Shown piece by piece: positions 8,411 through 16,227 of a stretch of DNA of 37,107 nucleotides. Origin of the DNA: Aquabacterium sp. (lineage in GTDB: Bacteria; Pseudomonadota; Gammaproteobacteria; Burkholderiales; Burkholderiaceae_C). The number at the start of each line of letters is the position of its first letter. Position 1 is the stretch's first letter. Location of the stretch: assembly GCA_017994835.1 (NCBI GenBank), contig JAGOKC010000013.1, forward strand, positions 1-37,107, read 5' to 3'. Made by a program: the position numbers and the translations under genes. Below the pieces are notes generated by a model. The model was not told where the DNA came from. It saw nothing but the letters and a program-made list of their open reading frames with translations, and did not search any database.

Positions 8411-8417
8411 GCACACC

Positions 8418-9743
8418 ATGAGCATGACACCCCGAGAAATCGTCAGTGAACTCGATCGCCACATCATTGGCCAGAACGATGCCAAGCGTGCCGTGGCCAT
8501 CGCCCTGCGCAACCGCTGGCGACGTCAGCAGGTGGAAGACCAACTGCGCGGAGAAATCACACCCAAGAACATCCTGATGATCGGCCCGACCGGCGTGGGC
8601 AAGACCGAGATCGCCCGCCGCCTGGCCAAACTGGCCGATGCCCCCTTCATCAAGGTCGAGGCCACCAAGTTCACCGAAGTGGGCTATGTGGGCAAGGACG
8701 TGGACACCATCATCCGTGATCTGGTGGAGAGCGCCGTCAAGCAGGAGCGCACGCACCAGATGCAGGCGCAGCGCGCGCGCGCCGAAGACGCCGCCGAAGA
8801 CCGCATTCTGGATGTGCTGGTGCCGCCCCCACGCACCGAGCTGGGCAGCGCGCCCGCAGCCGACAACACCGCCCGTCAGGTGATGCGCAAGCGCCTGCGC
8901 GAAGGCTCGCTCGATGACAAGGAAATCGAGATTGAACTCAATGACGCCAAGACCCCGGCCGTCGAGATCATGAGCCCGGCCGGCATGGAGGACATGGCCG
9001 AGCAACTGCGCGGCATGTTCTCGCAGATCGGGCAGCAGGCGCGCAAGTCGCGCAAGGTGACGGTGGCCGACGCCCGCACGCAACTCATTGAGGAAGAAGC
9101 CACCAAGTTGCTCAATGAAGACGACATCCGCGCCAAGGCGCTGGAGCGTGCCGAGCAAAACGGCATCGTCTTCATTGACGAGATCGACAAGGTGGCCAGC
9201 CGCGCCGAAGGCAATGGTGCCGAGGTGTCGCGTCAGGGTGTACAGCGAGACCTCCTCCCGCTGGTCGAGGGCACCACGGTCAAGACCAAGTACGGCATGG
9301 TCAAGACCGACCACATCCTTTTCATCGCCTCAGGCGCGTTCCACCTGAGCAAGCCCAGTGACCTGATCCCGGAGTTGCAGGGGCGTTTCCCGATCCGCGT
9401 GGAGCTGTCCTCCCTGTCGGTGGGCGACTTCGAAGCCATCCTGACCCAGCCCACGGCCAGCCTGATCAAGCAGTATCAGGCCTTGCTGTCGGCTGAGGGC
9501 GTGACCCTTGAATTCACGCCCGAGGCCATTCAGCGTCTGGCGCAGATTGCGTTCGAGGTGAACGAGCGCACCGAGAACATCGGTGCACGCCGCCTGGCCA
9601 CCGTGATGGAGCGCCTGCTCGACGAGTTGTCGTTTCAGGCGCCCGACCTGAGCGGACAGACCCATGTGGTCGATGCCACCGAGGTTGATCGTCGTCTGGG
9701 CGAACTCGCCCGCAATGAGGACCTGTCGCGCTTCATTCTTTGA
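8418..9743 (+). CDS. hslU: HslU ATPase (ClpY), unfoldase of HslUV
   Basis: HslU is the AAA+ hexamer that unfolds substrates and feeds them to HslV. The 441-residue product shows Walker A GPTGVGKT (56-63), the pore loop GYVG (89-92), the extended I-domain (about 110-240), Walker [10 protein letters not shown] and the C-terminal tail EDLSRFIL, which docks into HslV. The ATG at 8418 gives [19 protein letters not shown]; an ATG two codons later is also possible, and the longer open frame upstream overlaps hslV and is not used. The stop lies inside the 3' end of the opposite-strand coaX, an 11-base tail-to-tail overlap. Confidence 0.98.
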   Translation: MSMTPREIVSELDRHIIGQNDAKRAVAIALRNRWRRQQVEDQLRGEITPKNILMIGPTGVGKTEIARRLAKLADAPFIKVEATKFTEVGYVGKDVDTIIRDLVESAVKQERTHQMQAQRARAEDAAEDRILDVLVPPPRTELGSAPAADNTARQVMRKRLREGSLDDKEIEIELNDAKTPAVEIMSPAGMEDMAEQLRGMFSQIGQQARKSRKVTVADARTQLIEEEATKLLNEDDIRAKALERAEQNGIVFIDEIDKVASRAEGNGAEVSRQGVQRDLLPLVEGTTVKTKYGMVKTDHILFIASGAFHLSKPSDLIPELQGRFPIRVELSSLSVGDFEAILTQPTASLIKQYQALLSAEGVTLEFTPEAIQRLAQIAFEVNERTENIGARRLATVMERLLDELSFQAPDLSGQTHVVDATEVDRRLGELARNEDLSRFIL

Positions 9744-10509
9744 TCGCAGAGGCCAGCGTCAGCAGGCCTTCGAAGATCAGGTTCTCGACCACGACAGCCC
9801 GCAACTCGATCACATGCGTCAGGCGCGTGACAGCGCCGCCCGACATGATCAACAAAGGTTCACGGCCTGTGTGTTCGCGCAAACGCCGCAGGCTGCGCTC
9901 AATGGCCCCTGCGATCGCGTCGGTGCCACCGCTCATCAAAGCATCGCTGGTGTTGGTGGGGAAGTCGCGAACTTCGCCCGTCGGCACCTTGAGGCCGGCC
10001 GTGCCACTTTCCAGTGCACGGTACATCAAGCCAAATCCAGGCAGGATCAAACCACCCAGAAAGCGGCCACTGGCGTCAATGGCATCGACCGTGACAGCCG
10101 TCCCCACCATCACGGCCAGCACAGGCGGTGCGTCCACAGGATGGGCATGCAAGGCATGTTGGCGCGCACCGATGATGGCTGCCCAACGGTCCGAACCCAG
10201 GCGCTGGGGGTGCTCGTAGCTGTTGAGCACACCACCGGCTTGCTTGCTTGATGAAAGCCAGCGTGGCTGGAGTCCCCAGCCCTCCGCCAACTGCTCCTCG
10301 ACACGACGTTTGATGGCCTCACCTGCCACAACGCAACCGAGCATGTCGGTCGGCTTGTGCATCAGGTTTTTCCAGTACAGATCCCAGAGGTAGTCAATGT
10401 CCTCCAGCACCACGGCACCGTGCGCCAACAACTCGGAGCTTGGTGCGGGCGTCGCGTACAGGCCCCACTTCAGGCGCGTATTGCCAATGTCAATAACCAG
10501 AAAGGACAT
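9733..10509 (-). CDS. coaX: Type III pantothenate kinase
   Basis: CoaX phosphorylates pantothenate, the first step of coenzyme A synthesis. Unlike CoaA it is insensitive to CoA feedback and needs a monovalent cation. The 258-residue product has the ASKHA-fold phosphate motif [12 protein letters not shown] (about 7-18), the [14 protein letters not shown] segment, [13 protein letters not shown] and the [15 protein letters not shown] block. The ATG at 10509 yields [11 protein letters not shown]. Its last 11 bases overlap the end of hslU on the other strand, leaving no room for a terminator between them. birA, a frequent neighbour in related genomes, is not upstream here. Confidence 0.96.
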   Translation of the reverse strand: MSFLVIDIGNTRLKWGLYATPAPSSELLAHGAVVLEDIDYLWDLYWKNLMHKPTDMLGCVVAGEAIKRRVEEQLAEGWGLQPRWLSSSKQAGGVLNSYEHPQRLGSDRWAAIIGARQHALHAHPVDAPPVLAVMVGTAVTVDAIDASGRFLGGLILPGFGLMYRALESGTAGLKVPTGEVRDFPTNTSDALMSGGTDAIAGAIERSLRRLREHTGREPLLIMSGGAVTRLTHVIELRAVVVENLIFEGLLTLASAIKE

Positions 10510-10748
10510 GCATCTGTCTCAGAGAAGTGAAAACCCTGGGTTCCACGGAGCCCACATTCTGCGTCATGTCACCCTTGAAACACGGGAATCTGTGCAGCAA
10601 TGACGCCACGTCCACACACAAATTCAGACAAAATTCCTGCGACCGTAAGGTGATATCCTGATGGATACTCAAGGCGTGGCGAAAGCACAATGCGCGCCAC
10701 ATGACTCTTGCCTGGGCAGCAAGCCCAGAATTTATTCTCGGAGAATCC

Positions 10749-11324
10749 ATGAAATCCTTTGTCCGCACCTTGATTCTGAGTACCGCCCTGGTCGCTACCC
10801 TGCCGGCCATGGCCGTTGAAGTCAAAGGTATCAAGTTTGGCGACACCTACCAGGTCGCCAACCAGTCGCTGCAACTCAATGGCGCTGGCGTTCGCGTGAA
10901 GATGATCTTTGACGTGTACGCAGCCGGTCTGTATGTCGCCAAGAAAGACAAGTCCGCCTCTGGCGTGATGTCGCAAGCTGGTGCCAAGGGCATGCAAATG
11001 GTGTTGCTGCGCGATCTGACCGGTGAAGAATTTGCCGAAGCCATGATCTCTGGCTTCAAGAAGAACGCCAGCGACGCCGAAATCACCAAGTACCAGAGCC
11101 GTCTGGACGAGCTGCTGGCTTTGATGAAGACCTTCGGCAAGGTTCCCAAGGGCACCACCATTCACATGAACCTGGTTCCAGGCTCCGGCATGCGCGTGCT
11201 GGTGGGCGGTGTTCAGAAGGGTCGCGATATCGCTGGGGACGACTTCTACAACACCCTGCTGAAAATCTGGCTGGGCAGCTCGCCCGTTGACAGCGATCTG
11301 AAGCAAGCCCTGCTGGGTGGCTGA
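10749..11324 (+). CDS. Exported chalcone isomerase-like protein
   Basis: The 191-residue product has a signal peptide (MKSFVRTLILSTALVATLPA, then MA; likely cut after Ala22) and a chalcone-isomerase-like domain (VEVKGIKFGDTYQVANQSLQLNGAGVR, FDVYAAGLYVAKK, TGEEFAEAMISGFKKN, VGGVQKGRDIAGDDFYNTLLKIWLG). Bacterial members of this family are periplasmic, may bind fatty-acid-like ligands, and have no proven enzyme activity. The ATG at 10749 has GGAG about six bases upstream. The 239-base gap before it, shared with divergent coaX, holds a weak TTCAGA-N17-TAAGGT promoter possibility (10623-10651) and a small TATCC-TGAT-GGATA hairpin (10654-10667), neither certain. Two hairpins follow the stop. Confidence 0.9.
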   Translation: MKSFVRTLILSTALVATLPAMAVEVKGIKFGDTYQVANQSLQLNGAGVRVKMIFDVYAAGLYVAKKDKSASGVMSQAGAKGMQMVLLRDLTGEEFAEAMISGFKKNASDAEITKYQSRLDELLALMKTFGKVPKGTTIHMNLVPGSGMRVLVGGVQKGRDIAGDDFYNTLLKIWLGSSPVDSDLKQALLGG

Positions 11325-11326
11325 TC

Positions 11327-11389
11327 TGCGCTCAGCCGCCCAGGCTGAGTGCGCAAGTTGACAGACCGGGGAAGCCCCCGGCTTGTCAA
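11327..11389 (+). terminator. Two tandem hairpins after the chalcone isomerase-like gene
   Basis: CTCAGCC (11331-11337) pairs with GGCTGAG (11343-11349), with flanking GCG pairing that can extend it. Then TTGACA-GA-CCGGGG (11358-11371) pairs with CCCCGG-CT-TGTCAA (11376-11389) around AAGC, with a two-base internal mismatch. They begin three bases after the stop. There is no T-run after either stem, so this may be a Rho-aided end or a message-stabilising structure rather than a classic terminator. Confidence 0.45.
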
Positions 11390-11439
11390 CATGCGAAAAA
11401 AGCGGGATAAGGCGTCATGACGTTGGCCTGAGGTTTGCC

Positions 11440-12282
11440 ATGATCGAGTCCCCCCTGCCCACGCTGTCTGCCTGGGTGAATGCCCTGACAGATGCCGAGA
11501 TCCCGGTTCTGCCCCGCACAGCAGCAGAGTTGAAGCAACTGCGTGAAATTGAAGACACGCGCGGTACGGTCGATGCCAACATGCTGGCCGACGCATTGGG
11601 CACTGACCCGCTCATGACGCTGAAGGTTCTGACGCATGTCTCGCGTTACTGCACCCGTCTCAGCGTCGAACCCCCGGAAACGTTGACTGGGGCCATCGTG
11701 ATGCAAGGCATCACGCCCTTCTTCGACGCATTCTCTGAAGTCCCCACCGTCATCGACTGGCTCAATGGCGAGCCTGAAGCTCTCAGCGGCTTGCTCAAGG
11801 TCATCACGAGATCCAGGCGCAGCGCCCATTTCGCCATGAACTTTGCCATCCGACGACAGGATGAAGACGCCGCCGTGGTGCACCAGGCTGCACTACTGCA
11901 CGACTTTGCCGAGATGCTGCTGTGGTGCCACGCCCCCAAATTGGCGCAGGAAATCGCAAAGTGCCTTCAAAGCGATCACACCTTGCGTTCGGTCGCTGTA
12001 CAAAAAGTGGTGCTGGGTGCCCCCCTGAGCGCCATTGGGCACGAGTTGATGCACATCTGGCAGTTACCCGACATGCTCATCAAGTGCACCAATGATCGCC
12101 TGGCGCAAGACCCTCAGGTGCGCAGCGTCATGCTGGCTGTGCAGATCGCACGCCACACCCAGTACGGTTGGGATGATCCACACGCCCAGGCTGCCTTGCA
12201 TGACGATGTCAGTGAGGTGGCACGGTTGCTGACCGTCTCACACGAGGTGGCCGAGCGCCTGCTCAAAGCCATCGACAGTTGA
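11440..12282 (+). CDS. HDOD-domain protein
   Basis: The 280-residue product is largely one HDOD domain (about 20-220), a helical relative of the HD phosphohydrolases found in many signalling proteins and usually without hydrolase activity. Visible are the N-terminal LPRTAAELKQLREIEDTRGTVDANMLADALGTDPLMTLKVL block and HQAALLHDFAEMLLWCHAP, which holds an HD pair. The ATG at 11440 has GAGG seven bases upstream and gives MIESPLPTLSAW; the frame is open further upstream through the hairpin region and is not used. It ends 11 bases before the stop of the convergent sppA-type gene. The partner pathway is unknown. Confidence 0.92.
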   Translation: MIESPLPTLSAWVNALTDAEIPVLPRTAAELKQLREIEDTRGTVDANMLADALGTDPLMTLKVLTHVSRYCTRLSVEPPETLTGAIVMQGITPFFDAFSEVPTVIDWLNGEPEALSGLLKVITRSRRSAHFAMNFAIRRQDEDAAVVHQAALLHDFAEMLLWCHAPKLAQEIAKCLQSDHTLRSVAVQKVVLGAPLSAIGHELMHIWQLPDMLIKCTNDRLAQDPQVRSVMLAVQIARHTQYGWDDPHAQAALHDDVSEVARLLTVSHEVAERLLKAIDS

Positions 12283-12293
12283 TCGGCCCCTGA

Positions 12294-13253
12294 TCAGCGG
12301 ATGCTGACCGACTCCCGCATGGCCTGAACGGCCCCCGAACCTATCGCAGCGCCAAAACGCTTGGCCAAACGTTCGGCCAGGTTCTCGGTCTGGGTGTAGT
12401 CGATGATGTCTTCAGCCTTCACATCATCTCGGGCGATTTGATCGAGGCTGCCCAGTTTGTCTGCCAATCCCATGCTGACAGCCTGTTCACCGTTCCAGAA
12501 CAAGCCACTGAAGAGCTCCGGATTTTCCTTGAGCCTCTTGCCTCGCCCGCTTTTGACCACTGCGATGAACTGCTGATGGATCTGGTCAATCATGGCCTGT
12601 GCATAGGTTTCTTGAACCGGGTCGCGGGGCGAGAATGGGTCCAGCATGCCTTTGTTGGATCCTGACGTCATCAAACGCCGCTCGACGCCAATTTTGTCCA
12701 TGACACCCGTGAAGCCAAACCCGTCCATGAGCACCCCGATGGAGCCCACCAGCGACGCCTTGTCCACGACCACCTGATCGGCCGCAACGGCGATGTAGTA
12801 GGCAGCCGAAGCGCACATTTCTTCGCACACAGCGTAGACCTTTTTCTTGTGCAACGCCTTGAGTCGAATGATTTCATCGTGCACCAGGCCGGCCTGTACC
12901 GGACTGCCACCGGGTGAGTTGATCCGCAGAATCACGGCGCGGGCACCATGATCTTCAAACGCGCTGCGCAAGGCCGCCATGAGGTTGTCGGCGTTCGCCT
13001 CGGAATCGGTGGCAATGGCACCCCGGACCTCGACCAGTGCAGTGTGCGGGGTTGCGGGTGCCTTGGCCGATGGCACAGCCTGAATCGTGCCCCAGATAAC
13101 GGAGGCAGCCACCAGCAACCAGACCAGACGCCAGAACAAGCGCCAGCGCTGCTCACTGCGCTGCTGCTGCAGGTAGGCACGTGCAAACTGATTCAGCAGG
13201 GCGTTTTCGGTGGCCTTGTGCACATCCGGATTGAGGGGATCAGCAACGCTCAT
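12294..13253 (-). CDS. sppA: S49-family signal peptide peptidase (SppA-type)
   Basis: This is a membrane-anchored serine peptidase of the short SppA type, which degrades leftover signal peptides. The 319-residue product has a cytoplasmic N-terminus, one membrane segment (about 39-60, LFWRLVWLLVAASVIWG) and a single S49 domain. The Ser/Lys dyad is visible as Ser149 (MCASAAYYIA) and Lys201 (SGSNKGMLDPF); RINSPGGSP and GSIGVLMDGFG are also family motifs. The ATG at 13253 lacks a clear ribosome site. It follows the Rieske gene by 44 bases and probably belongs to the rluC-HAD-Rieske-sppA operon. It converges with the HDOD gene. Confidence 0.95.
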   Translation of the reverse strand: MSVADPLNPDVHKATENALLNQFARAYLQQQRSEQRWRLFWRLVWLLVAASVIWGTIQAVPSAKAPATPHTALVEVRGAIATDSEANADNLMAALRSAFEDHGARAVILRINSPGGSPVQAGLVHDEIIRLKALHKKKVYAVCEEMCASAAYYIAVAADQVVVDKASLVGSIGVLMDGFGFTGVMDKIGVERRLMTSGSNKGMLDPFSPRDPVQETYAQAMIDQIHQQFIAVVKSGRGKRLKENPELFSGLFWNGEQAVSMGLADKLGSLDQIARDDVKAEDIIDYTQTENLAERLAKRFGAAIGSGAVQAMRESVSIR

Positions 13254-13297
13254 GGAGGGGCTCGGTAAGTGTGAAAGTAGGAATGCGACCAGCCACG

Positions 13298-13675
13298 TCA
13301 GAGAACAGGCTGAAACCGCTCAGAAGGATACCAATAGACCTGACCGTCCTCCTCGGTGAGGGGAATACCGATGAGGCGTGCGCCTCGGCAAGGGCCTTGC
13401 ACACAGCCACCACGAGAAGGATCGTACAGCGCCCCATGAATCGAGCAAATGATGAAGCGTTTGTCCATGTTCCAGAACTGACCAGGCTGCCAGTCCATCT
13501 CCACCGGCACATGCGCGCAACGGTTGAGGTAGGCCACGGCGACCGCATCAAACCGAACGGCAAACGCAGGTGCAACCCGCCCAGCCTCCAGCACATTGAA
13601 CAGCACAGCCTGACCACCTTCTTGCAAATCGGCCGAAGCACACAGCCTTTGAGGTGCCAGCGTGAGTTCAGGCAT
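13298..13675 (-). CDS. Stand-alone Rieske [2Fe-2S] protein
   Basis: The 125-residue product is a single Rieske domain: Cys53-x-His55 (NRCAHVP) and Cys77-x2-His80 (CSIHGALYDPSRG) would ligate a [2Fe-2S] cluster. It has no signal peptide, so it is probably a cytoplasmic electron carrier or ferredoxin-like partner. Cys91 and Cys96 (GGCVQGPC) are extra. The ATG at 13675 (MPELTLAPQRLC) is chosen because the family core follows; it overlaps the end of the HAD gene by eight bases (ATGCCTGA). The longer upstream frame lies inside the HAD gene. Its redox partner is not evident here. Confidence 0.92.
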   Translation of the reverse strand: MPELTLAPQRLCASADLQEGGQAVLFNVLEAGRVAPAFAVRFDAVAVAYLNRCAHVPVEMDWQPGQFWNMDKRFIICSIHGALYDPSRGGCVQGPCRGARLIGIPLTEEDGQVYWYPSERFQPVL

Positions 13676-14351
13676 GTTGCAACAACCAGCGATGCAAGTC
13701 ATCGGTTGAATGAGCCACAAACCGGGCGGGATAGTCACCAAAGGCCGCTGGCTCATGCGCGCCGTAGCTGACAGCCACACTGTGCGTGCCAGCGTTGAGC
13801 GCCAACTGCAGGTCGTGCGTGGTGTCGCCGATCATCAGCGTACGCTCCGGCGCAACGCCAAAATCGGTCATCAACTCCTGCAGCATCATCGGGTGAGGCT
13901 TGGAGGCGGTTTCGTCGGCCGTTCGGGTGCCATCAAACATGCCCCGCAACTCAACGTGGGTGAGTGCCTCGTTGAGGCCCTGGCGGCTCTTGCCTGTGGC
14001 GACGGCCAGCCAGTGATGGCGCGCCTTGAGCGCCTGCAACAACTCCACCGTGCCGTCGAACAGGCTCAACTCACCCTGCTGACGGAAATAATGGTGCCGG
14101 TAGCGTTGCCCCATCTCAGGCACCTGCTCGGCAGGCAAGGTGGGGGCCACATGGGCCAGGGCATCGTGCAAACCCAGGCCGATGACATAGGCTGCCTCGT
14201 GGCGGGCCGGGACTGGCAGCCCCATGTCTTCGCAGGCCCGTTGAATCGACCGTACGATCAGCGCAGTGGAATCGAACAGCGTGCCGTCCCAGTCAAACAC
14301 GATGAGGTCATAGGCACGGGGGCGCAGGTCACCAGCGTCAGAAAAATTCAT
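13668..14351 (-). CDS. HAD-superfamily phosphatase (phosphoglycolate phosphatase-like)
   Basis: The 227-residue product is a HAD hydrolase of subfamily IA. Motif I is FDWDGTLFDST with nucleophile Asp20 and Asp22, motif II is VATGKS, motif III includes Lys in ASKPHP, and motif IV is IGDTTHDLQLA. The small alpha-helical cap follows motif I. It resembles Gph/PGP-type phosphatases, but the true substrate (phosphoglycolate, pyrophosphate or another small phosphate ester) cannot be read from sequence. The ATG at 14351 (MNFSDAGDLRPRAYDLIVFD) lies 26 bases after the rluC stop. The end overlaps the Rieske start. In-frame upstream codons overlap rluC and are not used. Confidence 0.93.
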   Translation of the reverse strand: MNFSDAGDLRPRAYDLIVFDWDGTLFDSTALIVRSIQRACEDMGLPVPARHEAAYVIGLGLHDALAHVAPTLPAEQVPEMGQRYRHHYFRQQGELSLFDGTVELLQALKARHHWLAVATGKSRQGLNEALTHVELRGMFDGTRTADETASKPHPMMLQELMTDFGVAPERTLMIGDTTHDLQLALNAGTHSVAVSYGAHEPAAFGDYPARFVAHSTDDLHRWLLQHA

Positions 14352-14377
14352 GATCGGGCTTTCGCAAAGGGCGGGAG

Positions 14378-15523
14378 TCAAGCGAGGTCGGGTGGCGTCA
14401 ATGCTGCCAGCATCTGCGCGCAATCCGCAGGCAGCGGAGCTTCCAGAGTCAATGGTTCTCCGGTGATGGGGTGATCCAGACGCAAATAGCGGGCATGCAG
14501 GAACATGCGGGCAAAACGCCCCTCAGGCAACTGACGGCGGTTCACTCCCGTGATGGGCTCGTTGGCACTGCCGCGTCCGAGAGCCTTGTTCAAGGCAAAG
14601 TCACCGTATTTGTCATCACCCACGATGGGGTGCCCTTCATGTTGCAGGTGCACCCGAATCTGGTGGGTGCGACCGGTCTTGATGGTCACGTCCAGCAGGC
14701 TGAACTGGGCGTAACGCTGAACGACGTGCACCAGGCTGATGGAACGTCGCCCCTCGTCGTCGTCCTTGACCGCCATGACGCGGCGCTCCCCTTCCGGGGT
14801 GAGAAACTTGTGCAACGCCACGTCAATGACCTTGCGCGAGGCGGGCCAATCCCCGATCACCAGAGCGGCATAGGTTTTTTGCACCTGGCGATTGCGGAAC
14901 ACGTCCTGCAAAGCAGTCAAAGCGCTGCGCTTTTTGGCCACCAGCAAGATGCCGGAGGTTTCCTTGTCGAGACGGTGCACCAATTCAAGGAACCGGGCCT
15001 GAGGCCTGGCGCGACGCAATTGCTCGATCACGCCGAAACTCACGCCACTGCCGCCATGCACCGCCACCCCGGCCGGCTTGTTGATGGCCAGCACGGCATC
15101 GTCTTCAAACAACACAGGAAATTCGCGTGCAGGCACGGAAGCCGCTTGCTCTTCGCTTTTCTCCGTCAAACGCAAGGGCGGCACGCGTACCTCATCGCCC
15201 ATTTCCAGACGGGTATCGGCCGACGCCCGGCCTTTGTTGACGCGCACCTCGCCACTGCGAATGATGCGGTAAACCAATGTCTTGGGAGCGCCCTTGAGCA
15301 CCTTGATGAGGAAGTTGTCGAGCCGTTGCCCGACACTGCCCTCGTCAATCGTGAGGCGTTGTACAGCCACCGGTGCTTCAACTGCCGTCGTGCGGACCGG
15401 AACAACCTGGGGGGGATCCACCCGCACCCTCACCCCTTGGCGCACAGGGCGTGATGACGGTTTGCCGGAGGGTTTCCCTGCCGATCGGAATGTGTTTTTC
15501 GCACCTATAATAGTCTTGGCCAC
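14378..15523 (-). CDS. rluC: 23S rRNA pseudouridine synthase, RluC type
   Basis: RluC converts uridines 955, 2504 and 2580 of 23S rRNA (E. coli numbering) to pseudouridine. The 381-residue product has an Arg/Pro/Ser-rich N-terminus (1-52), an S4 RNA-binding domain (about 55-115) and a RluA-family catalytic domain with HRLDKETSG, in which Asp186 is the nucleophile, and KTGRTHQIRVH near the end. The GTG at 15523 has no visible ribosome site; a GTG at 15421, behind a GAGGG stretch, would start just before the S4 domain and is an alternative. It is divergent from rne, the same pairing as in E. coli. A TATAAT for rne lies inside its first codons if the long start is used. Confidence 0.95.
   Translation of the reverse strand: MAKTIIGAKNTFRSAGKPSGKPSSRPVRQGVRVRVDPPQVVPVRTTAVEAPVAVQRLTIDEGSVGQRLDNFLIKVLKGAPKTLVYRIIRSGEVRVNKGRASADTRLEMGDEVRVPPLRLTEKSEEQAASVPAREFPVLFEDDAVLAINKPAGVAVHGGSGVSFGVIEQLRRARPQARFLELVHRLDKETSGILLVAKKRSALTALQDVFRNRQVQKTYAALVIGDWPASRKVIDVALHKFLTPEGERRVMAVKDDDEGRRSISLVHVVQRYAQFSLLDVTIKTGRTHQIRVHLQHEGHPIVGDDKYGDFALNKALGRGSANEPITGVNRRQLPEGRFARMFLHARYLRLDHPITGEPLTLEAPLPADCAQMLAALTPPDLA
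15506..15511 (+). promoter_or_regulatory. TATAAT -10 element, likely rne promoter
   Basis: A perfect TATAAT on the plus strand lies next to the rluC start. No good -35 is seen at 16-18 bases upstream (the region reads GATCGG). It is the best promoter candidate between rluC and rne and would place the rne transcript start near 15518, about 710 bases before the rne ATG. Confidence 0.5.
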
Positions 15524-15534
15524 GTTGTGAATTC

Positions 15535-15573
15535 GTTGTGTGTTGATATGGCTTGTGCGGTATCAACGACAAC
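15535..15573. repeat. Stem-loop in the rluC/rne divergent region
   Basis: GTTGT (15535-15539) pairs with ACAAC (15569-15573), and after a small internal loop GTTGATA (15542-15548) pairs with TATCAAC (15561-15567) around a 12-base loop. It would sit about 20 bases from the 5' end of the rne transcript and just upstream of rluC on the other strand. As DNA it could be an operator; as RNA, a 5' protective hairpin. Confidence 0.5.
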
Positions 15574-15691
15574 CAACAGGCAAGACCAGATGGCATTTTA
15601 CCTTTCGAGCCGATCTGGTGGCGCTGCATGACAAAGCCCGGCGGGGTGTCCCGCCAATTGATGGTGATGCAACAACCTCGATTCGCCGGAG

Positions 15692-15714
15692 AAAACCACC
15701 CAAGGTGTGGTTTT
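15692..15714 (+). terminator. Terminator-like hairpin inside the rne leader (possible attenuator)
   Basis: AAAACCAC (15692-15699) pairs with GTGGTTTT (15707-15714) around seven bases. The four Ts at the end resemble a short intrinsic terminator, but they are part of the stem and no further T-run follows. A transcript for rne would have to pass it. Confidence 0.3.
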
Positions 15715-16227
15715 GCCTGAAGGTCAAGGATGTCAGAGCCAACGTAGATCGAACCCCAATTCAAGGTTTTCCGGATTCCAGCGATGCAGCGGTGGCTTGC
15801 CACCGAAGTTGCGCTGGGGTCTGCGTCAAGTGACTGCCCACGTGTCCTGGCCCATTCAGCTTCTCAATCGCCTTGCCTTTGTGCCGGCTTTCTTCCCTTG
15901 GATGGAAGAAAGTGCGCCTCAGTGGGCGAGTGGCGATCTGCGGTTGTCTGCGCCCCCTGCCCCCCACCACCTGATCCAGCCGACCGAGGCGCGTATCGCG
16001 CTCGCCTGTCTGGATGGGCCTGGATGGTGGCAGGCCCGTGTTCAAGTCTTGGCGCGCGCGCCCCTGCTGTCCTGACGCCTCTCGCGTCCTGTCAGCCCCA
16101 GGCAATTCCTTCACGGTTCAAGCTCGTTGCTCGTGCATGAAAGCCGTCTCTGATCTTCGGATTGGGGACGAGTCGAGGTTTGACCGACGCCATCTCGGTC
16201 AGCCCTCGCTTGAATTGTGGAGAACAC

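Larger units (their letters stand above)
15518..16227 (+). other. Long structured leader between rluC and rne, no convincing gene
   Basis: About 700 bases separate the promoter candidate from the rne ATG. Instead of a clear gene the stretch holds many perfect or near-perfect hairpins: 15535-15573, 15640-15655 (GGCGGG-GTGT-CCCGCC), 15692-15714, 15790-15805 (CGGTGG-CTTG-CCACCG), 15888-15912 (CTTTCTTCC pairing with GGAAGAAAG), 16016-16037 (GGGCCT pairing with AGGCCC) and 16074-16088 (GACGC-CTCTC-GCGTC). In E. coli the rne leader (361 nt) carries hairpins through which RNase E controls its own mRNA; this leader may do the same. A GTG-started frame at 15830-16075 has a fairly coding-like look but no known similarity. 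Confidence 0.55.
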
